This document shows, piece after piece, positions 34,773-43,300 of a stretch of 49,056 nt of DNA. The DNA is from Bacillota bacterium (GTDB lineage: Bacteria; Bacillota; Bacilli; Alicyclobacillales; SLC66). A program made the position numbers and the translations under genes. The notes under the pieces are model-generated. The model worked only from the letters and a program-made list of their open reading frames with translations, did no database searches and was not told where the DNA came from. How positions within the stretch are numbered: position 1 is the stretch's first letter; each line of letters opens with the position of its first letter. The stretch covers positions 1 to 49,056 of the forward strand of contig JAJZEE010000016.1 of assembly GCA_021805735.1 (NCBI GenBank), in the 5' to 3' direction.

Positions 34773-34827
34773 CAGACCAGCCAGTCTGTACTGTCTCCAG
34801 TATAACAGACTGGCTGGTCTGCGCCAA
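34773..34827 (-). promoter_or_regulatory. menB operon promoter with twin dyad operators
   Basis: Minus strand: TTGGCG (34827-34822), 17-nt spacer, TATACT (34804-34799), start predicted near 34792. The spacer (34805-34821) is the exact complement of 34773-34789, a 17-bp inverted repeat, and each arm is itself a dyad CAGAC-N6-GTCTG (centres 33 bp apart). One dyad therefore covers the spacer and the other covers about +4 to +20. This is a classic repressor layout; TetR-family operators often have a similar GAC-N-GTC core. The regulator is not in the window. Confidence 0.75.
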
Positions 34828-34857
34828 CCGTCTCACCGTCTACCGTCTGAGTTCCTC

Positions 34858-34886
34858 TTGTCCAAATGCGAATCATCTGCTATCAT
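34858..34886 (+). promoter_or_regulatory. sigma-A-type promoter for menA
   Basis: TTGTCC (34858-34863), 17-nt spacer, TATCAT (34881-34886). The predicted start is near 34893, about 26 nt ahead of the TTG start. It lies outside the menB palindrome. Confidence 0.6.
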
Positions 34887-34918
34887 CCAGTGAATCCTTC
34901 AATGAGGTGGCAGATCCC

Positions 34919-35812
34919 TTGCATGTCCATTACGTTCGCATCGGGTGGAAGCTTCTGCGACCACCCACCCTGACCGCATCCATCACCCCGGTGCTCGTTG
35001 GCGCGGGGCTGGCGATTCAGCAGCACGCTCTTCGCGTTCCCGTGTTTATCGCCATGCTCGTTGCTGCCATGCTGATCCAGGCCGCGGCCAATATGCTCAA
35101 CGAGTACTACGATTTCCGGCGCGGTCTGGACAACGCCGAGATGGTTGGAATCGCGGGAACCATCGTACGCGACAATGTGTCGCCCCGGAACGTGCTTGTC
35201 ATCGCTCTGTCGACACTTGCCACTTCCCTTCTTCTAGGTGTATACATCTGCGCCAGTTCCTCGTGGTGGGTCGCCGTTGCGGGCGTAGGCAGCATGCTGT
35301 TCATGTATCTGTATTCGGGTGGTCCGTTTCCGATCTCGTACACCCCCTTCGGCGAGATCACGGCAGGCGTCATCATGGGCCCGGTCATCATAGCAATCAC
35401 GTACTTCACCCAGACGCAAACACTCTCCTGGACCCCCGCGCTCGCTTCGCTGCCGATCGGAGTATTGATTGGCGCCATTTTACTCGCCAACAACATTCGC
35501 GATATCGAGCATGATCGCGCCGGCGGACGCAAAACACTGCCGATCGTTGCCGGTCGCAGACGCGCGATTCGCATCCTGGGCGCGGCATTCGCCCTTGCGT
35601 TTCTATGCGTGCCTGTTTTGGTGCTCGCGCAACGCTTGCCTGCCTGGACCTTGCTTACCCTTCTGATGGCTCCGCTCACAGCGCGCGTACCGAGACTGTT
35701 CGCGACGACTCGCACACACCGGGAGCTTCAGGGAGCATTTAAGGCTACATCGCAGACGCTGATCGGGTTTGGCATTCTGCTCTTTGTCGGACTGCTGCTG
35801 GCAAAGGCATAG
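34919..35812 (+). CDS. menA: 1,4-dihydroxy-2-naphthoate polyprenyltransferase MenA
   Basis: 297-aa UbiA-family membrane enzyme attaching the polyprenyl side chain to DHNA. About eight or nine helices. The first aspartate-rich motif is NMLNEYYDFRRGLDNAEMVG (NEYYDFRRGLD), and the second is NNIRDIEHDRAGGRKTLP (NNIRDIEHDRAGGR), both typical of MenA. TTG 34919 is chosen because GAGGTGG (34904-34910) lies 8 nt upstream; GTG 34907 overlaps that site. It is divergent from the menB operon, with a separate promoter in the 181-nt gap. No methyltransferase (menG) follows. Confidence 0.94.
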   Translation: MHVHYVRIGWKLLRPPTLTASITPVLVGAGLAIQQHALRVPVFIAMLVAAMLIQAAANMLNEYYDFRRGLDNAEMVGIAGTIVRDNVSPRNVLVIALSTLATSLLLGVYICASSSWWVAVAGVGSMLFMYLYSGGPFPISYTPFGEITAGVIMGPVIIAITYFTQTQTLSWTPALASLPIGVLIGAILLANNIRDIEHDRAGGRKTLPIVAGRRRAIRILGAAFALAFLCVPVLVLAQRLPAWTLLTLLMAPLTARVPRLFATTRTHRELQGAFKATSQTLIGFGILLFVGLLLAKA

Positions 35813-35912
35813 GCGATTCTCCAGTCTGCCGCTCATACGCACGCTCACACATATGGATACACGGACACGAAAGTGGCGCGCAGGTTTGTGTCAGCCACCT
35901 GCACGCCCTCCT

Positions 35913-36030
35913 GAAAATGCGGTGATCCCTGCCTGCAGGCAGGATTCATATGCCGTGCCCCTGCTCAGACACGGCTGCGCCGAACTCGCGACGGGCACGG
36001 CATATGAATCCTGATGAGCGGGCTTTTCAT
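35913..36030 (-). repeat. structured repeat E5 (long form) between menA and trxB
   Basis: Reverse-orientation copy of E2. Arms 35940-35960 and 35993-36013 are 21 bp and perfectly complementary (core ATTCATATGCCGTGCCC). The loop carries GCGAGTTCGGC and GTGTCTGAGC exactly as in E2. Relative to E2 one stem pair changes from T-A to C-G on both strands. Leader TGAAAAGCCCGCT and tail GGCAGGGATCACCGCATTTTCA can pair at their ends. The 305-nt gap 35813-36117 holds this element and otherwise only short GC-rich palindromic words (GGCGCC near 36044); no gene. Confidence 0.9.
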
Positions 36031-36117
36031 TCCGCTGACGGCGCCGCGGAGCGTTTGGATTTTGTCTCGCAAAACCCATACACGGGAAGTTTGGCGGGTT
36101 GCCTCGTTCTCTGGTGA

Positions 36118-37095
36118 TCAGGGCCGCGCTGGTTCGTGTTCCTTGGCAGACTGCGACCAGTCGTGCGAACTCGAACTCTCAAGATGCTTCTCCACGTCAA
36201 TAGCGGCTTTGCATCCTGATCCGGCCGCCGTAATCGCCTGGCGATAGCGTGAATCCATCACATCCCCGCACGCAAATACGCCTGGCACGCTGGTCGCGGA
36301 GCTAAAGCCATCCGTTTTGATGTAACCGACATCGTCGAGATCGATTTGCCCACGCAAAAACGCGGTGTTGGGAGAATGGCCAATCGCCACAAATACGCCG
36401 TCCGTTTCAATGACGCGATTTTTGCCCGTCTCCGCATCGCGCACCAGAAGACCAGTCACTTTCTTGCCGTCCGACTCGACGGAAACTGGCGTCGCATTCA
36501 GTTCCCACTTGATTTTCGGATTCTGGCGCGCCCGCTCCTGCATGACCTTGGACGCCCGCAACGTGGCGCGACGATGAACAATCGTGACCTCGGACGCGAA
36601 CTTGGTAAGAAATGTCGCTTCCTCCATGGCCGAATCCCCGCCGCCGACGACCAGAATATTTTTCCCGCGAAAGAAGAAGCCGTCGCATGTAGCGCAGGTG
36701 GACACTCCCCGTCCGATGAGGTCGGACTCGCCGTCAATGCCAAGCAGTTTTGCGGAAGCGCCCGTCGAGATAATCAGTGCGTCTGCTTCGTAGGAATCCT
36801 GTTCATTGACGGTTACGCGAAATGGACGGACCGAAAGATCGACGTCGGTCACCCAGCCGATAAGAAACTGCGCTCCGAATCGTTCCGCCTGCCTCCTCAT
36901 CTGTTCCATCAGAGCTGGACCCATAATCCCGTCTTCAAATCCCGGAAAGTTCTCCACTTCCGTGGTCAAAGTCAACTGTCCACCCGGTTCGTTTCCCTCG
37001 ACGACAAGCGGTTGCAAATTCGCCCTTGCCGCATAGATTGCTGCGGTCAAACCCGCAGGTCCCGTTCCCAGAATCATCACCTTGCGCTTATCCAT
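36118..37095 (-). CDS. trxB: thioredoxin reductase
   Basis: 325-aa FAD/NADPH disulfide reductase. FAD-binding GTGPAGLTAAIYAARA, redox-active CATC in GVSTCATCDGFFF, NADPH-binding VGGGDSAMEEA, and the second FAD motif VFACGDVMDSRYRQAITAAG (FACGDVMD). ATG 37095 is preceded by AGAGGTGAC at about 5 nt; a longer open frame upstream is non-coding. Reduces thioredoxin in the cytoplasm; ferredoxin/flavodoxin reductase relatives lack CATC, so TrxB is firm. The C-terminal tail beyond EKHLES is Ser/Lys-rich and longer than usual. Confidence 0.96.
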   Translation of the reverse strand: MDKRKVMILGTGPAGLTAAIYAARANLQPLVVEGNEPGGQLTLTTEVENFPGFEDGIMGPALMEQMRRQAERFGAQFLIGWVTDVDLSVRPFRVTVNEQDSYEADALIISTGASAKLLGIDGESDLIGRGVSTCATCDGFFFRGKNILVVGGGDSAMEEATFLTKFASEVTIVHRRATLRASKVMQERARQNPKIKWELNATPVSVESDGKKVTGLLVRDAETGKNRVIETDGVFVAIGHSPNTAFLRGQIDLDDVGYIKTDGFSSATSVPGVFACGDVMDSRYRQAITAAGSGCKAAIDVEKHLESSSSHDWSQSAKEHEPARP

Positions 37096-37182
37096 AATGT
37101 CACCTCTTGGCTTTCTTCCCTGGCCCGCCGTACAGACAGCTCGAGTGGCCTGTCTCTTGGACGGCGACCGCGTATCTCGTTC

Positions 37183-37212
37183 AGTATACCTCTTTGCGCC
37201 AGGTATGACCAA
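37183..37212 (-). promoter_or_regulatory. sigma-A-type promoter for trxB
   Basis: Minus strand: TTGGTC (37212-37207), 18-nt spacer, TATACT (37188-37183). The leader to ATG 37095 is about 80 nt. Confidence 0.5.
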
Positions 37213-37276
37213 TGGCCGCAACGGAATTGGCATTGCCGACAGTGAACAACTGGATTCGATGCACATGTGCAATTTT

Positions 37277-37285
37277 TGGTATACT
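37277..37285 (+). promoter_or_regulatory. extended -10 promoter for the 37336-43262 cluster
   Basis: TGGTATACT (TG-N-TATACT) with a poor -35 (CGATGC). It lies 50 nt ahead of the TTG start of the first cluster gene. An ACATGT-containing palindrome (GCACATGTGC, 37261-37270) lies just upstream and could bind a regulator. Confidence 0.45.
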
Positions 37286-37335
37286 ACGTCTATGTTCCAT
37301 AAAATCCGGAGCCCCGGACGTAAGGAGGAAGTACT

Positions 37336-38241
37336 TTGCCAAAGCCTGTCCGAGCCCGTTCCATTGACGGTATTCTGGACGATGTATTTAGACAGTATCG
37401 CGACTATTTTGGACCGCTGCTGTTGATCAGTCTGATCTTCATGACACCCGTCGCCATCATGAACGCAATCGCTGGCACTCTGGTCCCTACCATCAACTAT
37501 CAGCTTCTGTTGCACGGTCAGGCGGGGATCTCAGCGCTAGTCCGCCAATTGGGCCAACCGCAATCCTTGGGAGCGAGAACAGCCTTTGCAGGCATGGAGG
37601 TTATTATTGGTCTCGTGGCCATGAATGTCGTGACCCCTCTTCTGCAAGGTACATACTACACCCTGGGAGCGGACACCGTCGCGTACGGTTCCGTCAAATA
37701 CCCGATATGGACTTACTTCCGCCGCGCGGTCAAGCGCTGGGGCGCTTATCTGGCCACCACGTGGTTAATAGTCGGACTCAGCGCAGCGGCTGCAGTCGTC
37801 CTGGGCGGCGCGCTGGTGGCCCTCGTTATTGCCGGTGGAGCGAAGTCCGGTGCATTTTTGGCCGTCTTGTTGATCATATACTTAATTGTCGTGATCCTTG
37901 CGATTTGGTTGAACGTTCGCCTGCTCTTTACCTTCCCTTGCGTGGTTGTGGAGAGTCTGCGCAACTGGCGCGCGCTTCGACGGTCCTGGGCGCTGACGAA
38001 AGGGTCATTCTGGCGGCTCTTTTTCATCTCTCTGATCGCATCCATCGTACTGGGGCTTGCCAGCGCAGGACTGTCGTTTCTGATTGAACTGCTGCCCAGC
38101 AACTCATTGCGGTTGCTCGGCACAGGCCTCATCAGTATCGTACTCGCGCCATTCTATGCCCTATTGATCGCCAATCTGTATATCGACATGCGCATCCGAC
38201 GCGACGGATACGACATAGAACTCATGACGGAAAAGGACTAA
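37336..38241 (+). CDS. multi-span membrane protein, GPDPase-membrane-domain-like
   Basis: 301-aa integral membrane protein with about six helices, Ala/Val/Leu-rich. The N-terminal DGILDDVFRQYRDYFGPLLL and the later ESLRNWRALRRSWALTKGSFWRLFF (LRRSWALTKGSFWR) are typical of the membrane domain found in some glycerophosphodiesterases and in YciC-like proteins of unknown function. No catalytic GDPD domain is present. TTG 37336 has AAGGAGGA 6-7 nt upstream. First gene of a six-gene run with DUF4129, DUF4350, MoxR, DUF58 and RDD genes. Confidence 0.82.
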   Translation: MPKPVRARSIDGILDDVFRQYRDYFGPLLLISLIFMTPVAIMNAIAGTLVPTINYQLLLHGQAGISALVRQLGQPQSLGARTAFAGMEVIIGLVAMNVVTPLLQGTYYTLGADTVAYGSVKYPIWTYFRRAVKRWGAYLATTWLIVGLSAAAAVVLGGALVALVIAGGAKSGAFLAVLLIIYLIVVILAIWLNVRLLFTFPCVVVESLRNWRALRRSWALTKGSFWRLFFISLIASIVLGLASAGLSFLIELLPSNSLRLLGTGLISIVLAPFYALLIANLYIDMRIRRDGYDIELMTEKD

Positions 38242-38247
38242 CCCGGC

Positions 38248-38874
38248 ATGCAAGACTCCCTGTTTTGGCACCGCAGACTACAGGCCATTCTCTCGGAGCC
38301 CTCCTATCATGCGCGAGAGCCAAGTAGTTCATGGCTGCAAACTCTATTCGGTTTGTTGGCGAGACTTGTCCGTCAACTTCATCTTCACATGACCATCGGG
38401 CCGCCGCCGCGCAGTATCGGGTGGATCGTTCTGGCGTTGTCCGCGGTTGGCCTGACACTGCTGCTGAGCCAGTTTCGACGCAATCGCAGCACAAAAGCGG
38501 AGGCGGCGCCGAGTGCCTACCAGCAACCAATCGACGCGGCAGGCTGGTTTCGCCTGGCGGACAAGCATGTTGCGGCGAGCGAGTACCACGAGGCGGCTCG
38601 TTGTTATTTTCTGGCGTCTGTCAACCATCTGCAGAGCGTTCGCGAACTGAACGTCAACCCCAACAAAACAAATGGCGAATACGCCAAGGAATTGCTGCGC
38701 CGCCGATCTCCAGTCAGCGATCCTTTCCTGGCGCTCGCCCGGGCGTGCGACGAACTGCTCTATCAAAACACTGACGGTTCGGGCGAAACGCTGGCGAAAC
38801 TGTCACAGTCACTCGCTGACACTGCGCGCGCGTCCGCTTCCCTGATTATGACGAGGGAGCGTGCCCAACCATGA
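38248..38874 (+). CDS. DUF4129-domain membrane protein
   Basis: 208-aa protein. Hydrophilic N-terminus containing WHRRLQAILSEPSY (a DUF4129 N-flank word), one hydrophobic helix (~residues 57-74), then a cytoplasmic helical domain with EYHEAARCYFLASVNHL and TNGEYAKELLRR, the DUF4129 signature that resembles TPR-like repeats. Function unknown; the family is almost always linked to MoxR/DUF58 genes. It starts 6 nt after the preceding gene and its stop overlaps the next start in ATGA. Confidence 0.85.
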   Translation: MQDSLFWHRRLQAILSEPSYHAREPSSSWLQTLFGLLARLVRQLHLHMTIGPPPRSIGWIVLALSAVGLTLLLSQFRRNRSTKAEAAPSAYQQPIDAAGWFRLADKHVAASEYHEAARCYFLASVNHLQSVRELNVNPNKTNGEYAKELLRRRSPVSDPFLALARACDELLYQNTDGSGETLAKLSQSLADTARASASLIMTRERAQP

Positions 38875-39950
38875 AGCGACGTACACTCTGGGCTCTAATT
38901 GCCTGCGTGCTCATTTTTTATCTGTCGACCGCCACTCTGCTTACGCCGACATCAAACACAGCGCCGCTTCCAGCGGGCACGTCGTACAGTCACCTGCCTG
39001 ATGGGGCATCCGCGCTGTATTCGCTGTTTCACGGATCCCCTGCCGCAGGATCCTGGCGATTGTTGACGGAACCTCAGCTTGGTGTGCCGGCGCATACAAC
39101 AGTGCTCATTGTTCAGCCGCAAACGGACGACACGATCGCAATGGCGCAGGCCTGGATTCAGTATGTCCGTTCCGGCGGACGGGTGGTCGCCCTGCTTGAC
39201 CATTCTTCCGCCCTGGCGACAGCTCTGGGCTTGCGAATCGATCCTGCGCCGGCGACGAACGGCTCTTCGCGTTTGACGCTGCTGCAAGCGAAAAGCTCTC
39301 ACCGCGCCGTCGCGACATTTGGCGTCTCCAGTTTTGGGCTGTATGCGACACTGGGCGGCAACCTTCACGGCGGAGCGCCATGGCTGCTGACCTTGCCCGA
39401 CGGAGCGCGTGAGACAGTGGGTGTCACTGAGCGCATCGGACGAGGCTCTATCACGCTGCTCGGGTTGCCGGGTCTGGCTTTCAATGGGGTCATCGCCAAA
39501 TCCGGCAACCTGGGGGTGCTGTTGACTCTTTTGCTGCCCACCCACACTCAGGTCGCCTTTGTCGAAACAGTGCACGGCTATTCCATCGAACCAGGTCCTA
39601 CGGCCGTGTTTGGCACAGGCGTCAACGTGGCATTTGCGCTCCTGTGCGCAGCGACCGTCATTTGGCTATGGGGTGAAGGCAGACGCTTCGGACGGCCAGC
39701 GGCGCCTGCGCCACCTGCTCAGTCTGCCAGTCTCCAGTTGGCGCAGGCCATGGCGCATCATTACAGGAGAACAGGCAGTTTCAACACTCTGCTTACACAG
39801 TTGACCCGGTTGGCGCACGCGCGTGGTGTTTCCCTATCCTTGCCAAAACACTCCAGGGATCCCCGTTCAAAGGCGTTCATTGCAGAGTGCAATACCTTCA
39901 TTTCGGCCCTGCGAGGTCGGGAGAAGTCCTCGACAACAAAGCGGCGCTAG
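38871..39950 (+). CDS. DUF4350-domain membrane protein
   Basis: 359-aa protein with an N-terminal helix (~residues 5-25), an external DUF4350 domain (~30-235) and a second helix (~246-265) followed by a cytoplasmic tail. The DUF4350 domain (GATase-like fold) shows GASALYSLFHGSPAAGSW, VLIVQPQTDD and a SGGRVVALLDHSS strand-turn, plus RGSITLLGLPGLAFN. Position between DUF4129 and MoxR genes is standard for the family. ATG 38871 is translationally coupled. Role unknown. Confidence 0.85.
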   Translation: MKRRTLWALIACVLIFYLSTATLLTPTSNTAPLPAGTSYSHLPDGASALYSLFHGSPAAGSWRLLTEPQLGVPAHTTVLIVQPQTDDTIAMAQAWIQYVRSGGRVVALLDHSSALATALGLRIDPAPATNGSSRLTLLQAKSSHRAVATFGVSSFGLYATLGGNLHGGAPWLLTLPDGARETVGVTERIGRGSITLLGLPGLAFNGVIAKSGNLGVLLTLLLPTHTQVAFVETVHGYSIEPGPTAVFGTGVNVAFALLCAATVIWLWGEGRRFGRPAAPAPPAQSASLQLAQAMAHHYRRTGSFNTLLTQLTRLAHARGVSLSLPKHSRDPRSKAFIAECNTFISALRGREKSSTTKRR

Positions 39951-40029
39951 CATACAATCGCCACAAACAGGCCACATGAGGCGCATACACGCAAAGCCTG
40001 CACATTGGCAGACCATGGGGAGCGGACAA

Positions 40030-41028
40030 ATGCTAATCAATACGGTACGGCAAACATTAACCGAGACAGTCAAGGGGCAGGAGAACGTCATCGAAGAAAT
40101 TCTGCTGACGCTGTTGGCAGGCGGTCACTCATTGCTTGAAGGAGTTCCGGGAATCGGGAAAACTCTGCTAGCCACAACCTTGGCGGAGTCACTGGGCATG
40201 AGTTTCAAACGAATTCAGTTTACGCCCGATATGCTGCCAAGCGATGTCGTGGGCAGCGTCATGTATGACTTGCGCGAGGGTTCATTTCGAGTCGAACGCG
40301 GGCCGCTCTTTGCCAATATTGTATTGGCCGATGAGATCAACCGCACCCCGCCAAAGACTCAGGCGGCGTTGCTTGAGGCCATGGAAGAGCGTCAAGTGAC
40401 ACTCTATGGCGAGACTCTGAGGTTGCCTCAGCCATTTTTCGTGATCGCCACACAAAACCCGGTCGAGTACGAGGGAACCTATCCTCTGCCTGAAGCACAG
40501 TTGGACCGCTTCTTGATGAAAATTGAAATCCACTACCCGGACAGCGCTGCGCAAGTGGCTGCCCTGCTAGCCCATAGACCTCGCCACCTGGCCCACGCCG
40601 ATGGGCCCACGGACAGTACGCCCGGCGCCGCTCCCGCGGCATGGCCAGGACATACCCTGGACGAGTCACAAAACGAGTCGCGCCAAGTGAGTGCCGCACA
40701 CAGTCTCCTGACTGCACAGCATGCTGTGGCTGCGATCGAAGCGACAGAGGACGTCATTCGGTATATTGTGGAACTTATATCTCGGTCACGCACTCTTGCG
40801 AGCGTCTCTCTTGGAGGGAGTCCTCGCGCGGCTGCGGCGTTGCTCATGGCGAGCAAGGCCTCCGCGTATCTTGAAGAGCGCAGATTTGTCACGCCGGACG
40901 ACGTGAAACGCGTCATCGGTCCCGTGCTTCGTCATCGCCTTATGATCACACCAGCCGCGCAGCTTGAAGGAGCATCCGCCAATGACATCATCGAGGAACT
41001 GGTTCAGCAAGTGGCTGTTCCGCGCTAA
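40030..41028 (+). CDS. MoxR-family AAA+ ATPase
   Basis: 332-aa ATPase thought to act as a chaperone for proteins with von Willebrand A domains. Walker A LLEGVPGIGKT, Walker B IVLADEINRTPPKTQAALLEA (LADEINRTPPKTQ), sensor 1 VIATQNPVEYEGTYPLPEAQ (QNPVEYEGT), sensor 2 region GGSPRAAAAL. ATG 40030 is chosen because GGGGAGCGG (40017-40025) lies just upstream; ATG 40015 is also in frame. An extra Pro/Asp-rich loop of ~30 residues (RPRHLAHADGPTDSTPG onward) is inserted before the C-terminal helices. The gene overlaps DUF58 by 47 nt. Confidence 0.93.
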   Translation: MLINTVRQTLTETVKGQENVIEEILLTLLAGGHSLLEGVPGIGKTLLATTLAESLGMSFKRIQFTPDMLPSDVVGSVMYDLREGSFRVERGPLFANIVLADEINRTPPKTQAALLEAMEERQVTLYGETLRLPQPFFVIATQNPVEYEGTYPLPEAQLDRFLMKIEIHYPDSAAQVAALLAHRPRHLAHADGPTDSTPGAAPAAWPGHTLDESQNESRQVSAAHSLLTAQHAVAAIEATEDVIRYIVELISRSRTLASVSLGGSPRAAAALLMASKASAYLEERRFVTPDDVKRVIGPVLRHRLMITPAAQLEGASANDIIEELVQQVAVPR

Positions 41029-42355
41029 CAGTTGGCTGCCCACTCGCAGACTGGCGTACATTGTGGCTGTCAGCGCAATCCCTGCGCCATTTCTGCATAA
41101 CAGTGAAGTACTGGACTTCTATCTGACGCTCGATATCGCCGTTTTGCTTGGGCTGTGCATGACGGATATCACGAGTTTGCCGAGGCTCACGGCCATATCC
41201 GCAACCAGGTTTGTGCCTCGCTTACAGGTGAGTGAACGGGCGCGGATTTCTCTTTGCGTCACGGTTGACGCTGTCGGTCGCGCTTGGGCGGATGCAACTT
41301 TTCGGCGGGCGCGGATCAGGGATGATCTGCCATCATTGACTCAGGCAGAGACCGATACGCGCGAGGCGCTGCTGGCCATCGGAGATACCACGATTGCCTA
41401 CGATCTGGTGCCTCTGCAAAGGGGGAACGTTTCATTTGGGAACGTCCATATCAGACTGTTTGGCCGACTCGGCCTAATGTGCCGTCAGTATCGCGCTGAA
41501 GCGACAAAGACTGTGACAGTCTGGCCCGATCTGCGGATGACCTCCGAGAGACAGGCGGCTCTGGAACAGGTACTGCTGCGCGAAGGCTCACACCTTCGGC
41601 GCACAGGATCCGGGCAAACCGAGTTTTCCCATATCAGCAACTATGCCGCTGGCGATGACCCGCGTCATATCAACTGGCACGCGACTGCCCGCAAGGGATT
41701 TCCGATGAAAAATGCGTATCAGCCCGAACGCGGACAACACATCATTCTTGCCATTGACTGCGGACGCGGTATGGGCGTGATCCAGCAGAGCGGAAAGACG
41801 CGACTGGATCTGGCGCTTGAGGCCGCGCTGCTGCTGGCAGGAGGGGCGCTCAAAAACGGTGACGAAGTGAGTGCAATCGCTTATTCCGATCGCGTTCACA
41901 CGCATGTGAGCAGAGTTAAGGGTGAAGCGGGCATTCGCGAGCTGGTTTATTCCCTGTCCGACGTGGCGCCTCATCCCGTATACACGGGCGTGCACACCTT
42001 GATCGATATCGTGTTTTCTCATTATAAACGCCGATCACTGCTGCTTCTGTTCTCCGATTTAACCGATCTTGCAGCCAATGATCTATTCTTGCGCAGAATG
42101 GCCATTTTGGAACGACGTCACAGTTGCCTGGTAGCGTCATTTACCGATGAGGCTCTCGAGGGCGCCATGATCACGCCGGTCAGGAATGTCGCAGAGGCAA
42201 CCGCCGTAGGAGCGGCCGCCGGTTTGCTAAATCGGCGACGTGAATATAAAGAGCAGTTAACGGCGCGAGGGATTGACGTGATAGAAACCAGAACGGAGTT
42301 ATTGCCGGACGTGGCAAGAGCATACGCCCGTTTTAAAAACTCTCGTCGGTCCTGA
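40982..42355 (+). CDS. DUF58-domain protein (vWA-like)
   Basis: 457-aa protein, the expected client of the preceding MoxR ATPase. Two N-terminal helices (~residues 24-55), a beta-rich region, then the DUF58 core FSHISNYAAGDDPRHINWHA followed by a vWA-like domain. The metal-ion site expected as D-x-S-x-S reads DCGRG (ILAIDCGRGMG), so classical MIDAS chemistry is doubtful. ATG 40982 has AAGGAG 10 nt upstream, inside moxR. A C-terminal Arg/Tyr-rich helix follows. Function of the family is unknown. Confidence 0.9.
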   Translation: MTSSRNWFSKWLFRANSWLPTRRLAYIVAVSAIPAPFLHNSEVLDFYLTLDIAVLLGLCMTDITSLPRLTAISATRFVPRLQVSERARISLCVTVDAVGRAWADATFRRARIRDDLPSLTQAETDTREALLAIGDTTIAYDLVPLQRGNVSFGNVHIRLFGRLGLMCRQYRAEATKTVTVWPDLRMTSERQAALEQVLLREGSHLRRTGSGQTEFSHISNYAAGDDPRHINWHATARKGFPMKNAYQPERGQHIILAIDCGRGMGVIQQSGKTRLDLALEAALLLAGGALKNGDEVSAIAYSDRVHTHVSRVKGEAGIRELVYSLSDVAPHPVYTGVHTLIDIVFSHYKRRSLLLLFSDLTDLAANDLFLRRMAILERRHSCLVASFTDEALEGAMITPVRNVAEATAVGAAAGLLNRRREYKEQLTARGIDVIETRTELLPDVARAYARFKNSRRS

Positions 42356-42404
42356 CCCACATCTCGAACACTCATCCCTAACAAGGAGGACTCTCTCAGG
42401 AATC

Positions 42405-43262
42405 ATGGAACGGACTCTATCGATTACTACACCGGAACAGGCGACTTTGGAATGGCAGATCGCGGGCATCGGGAGTCGCGCCATCGCCGCGTTGATCGAT
42501 GCAGGTTTTCTGCTTTTGTGCTACGTCCTGCTGCTGCTGGGTCTGTTCGCCGCGAACCGCGCGGGAACAGGACACCCGCTGGCGTTGTCGGGCATGACCA
42601 CGCCCGGCAACTACGAGATCGCTCTCTATATCCTTCTCCTCGTCTTTTTGCCCCTACTCTACTTCGTGCTGTTTGAGGGGCTATGGAACGGTCAGACTCC
42701 AGGCAAGCGGTTGATCAAACTGCGCGTGGTGAGTCAGTCGGGGCAGTCCATCAGCTTTTTTTCCGCGTTAGCGCGCAATATTGTGAGAATTGTCGACTTT
42801 CTTCCGACGGGCTATCTGATCGGGATGATTTGCATTCTCCTGACCAAGAGGGAACAACGACTGGGGGACCTGGCGGCGGGAACCGTCGTCATCATGGACC
42901 GCAGATCGACCTCCCTGTCGTACAGACCCGCCTCTGTGCAATCGGATCTCCATAAGGGCAAATCTCACAATCACGCCATGGCGACGCGGACCGCATCCAT
43001 CCCTGTTCCCCACGAGGCGACACAACTGGCCTTACGCTGTTCGGACCGCACCCGCGAACTGGTGACTGCATTTTTGGCCAGAGAGTCGCGGTTGCAGAAT
43101 AGTCGCCGGATATTCCTCGCGGAACGGCTGGTGCAGCATGTGATCAGGGAAGGGCTGGCGGACGGACTCGGACACCCTCAGGCATTCACTGATTGGGCGT
43201 CGGCGCAGCCTGCACTCGAATTGCTCAAAGAGTTGGACGCCGCCTGGAAACAGTCGCAATAG
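42405..43262 (+). CDS. RDD-family membrane protein with C-terminal extension
   Basis: 285 aa. The RDD domain (~residues 10-165) has three or four helices: IGSRAIAALIDAGFLLL with the first Arg-x-x-x-x-x-D-x motif, GQTPGKRLIKLRVVSQSGQ, and NIVRIVDFLPTGYLIGM with the second Arg/Asp pair, ending GDLAAGTVVI. The last ~110 residues are hydrophilic and helical (TRELVTAFLARESRLQN, FLAERLVQHV) and unlike ordinary RDD proteins. Last gene of the + cluster. A ribosome site (AAGGAGGA, 42383-42390) is 14 nt from ATG 42405, rather far. Confidence 0.88.
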   Translation: MERTLSITTPEQATLEWQIAGIGSRAIAALIDAGFLLLCYVLLLLGLFAANRAGTGHPLALSGMTTPGNYEIALYILLLVFLPLLYFVLFEGLWNGQTPGKRLIKLRVVSQSGQSISFFSALARNIVRIVDFLPTGYLIGMICILLTKREQRLGDLAAGTVVIMDRRSTSLSYRPASVQSDLHKGKSHNHAMATRTASIPVPHEATQLALRCSDRTRELVTAFLARESRLQNSRRIFLAERLVQHVIREGLADGLGHPQAFTDWASAQPALELLKELDAAWKQSQ

Positions 43263-43300
43263 GCCGTTGAAACGCTCTGATCCGCCGAACTCTCCCCTGA

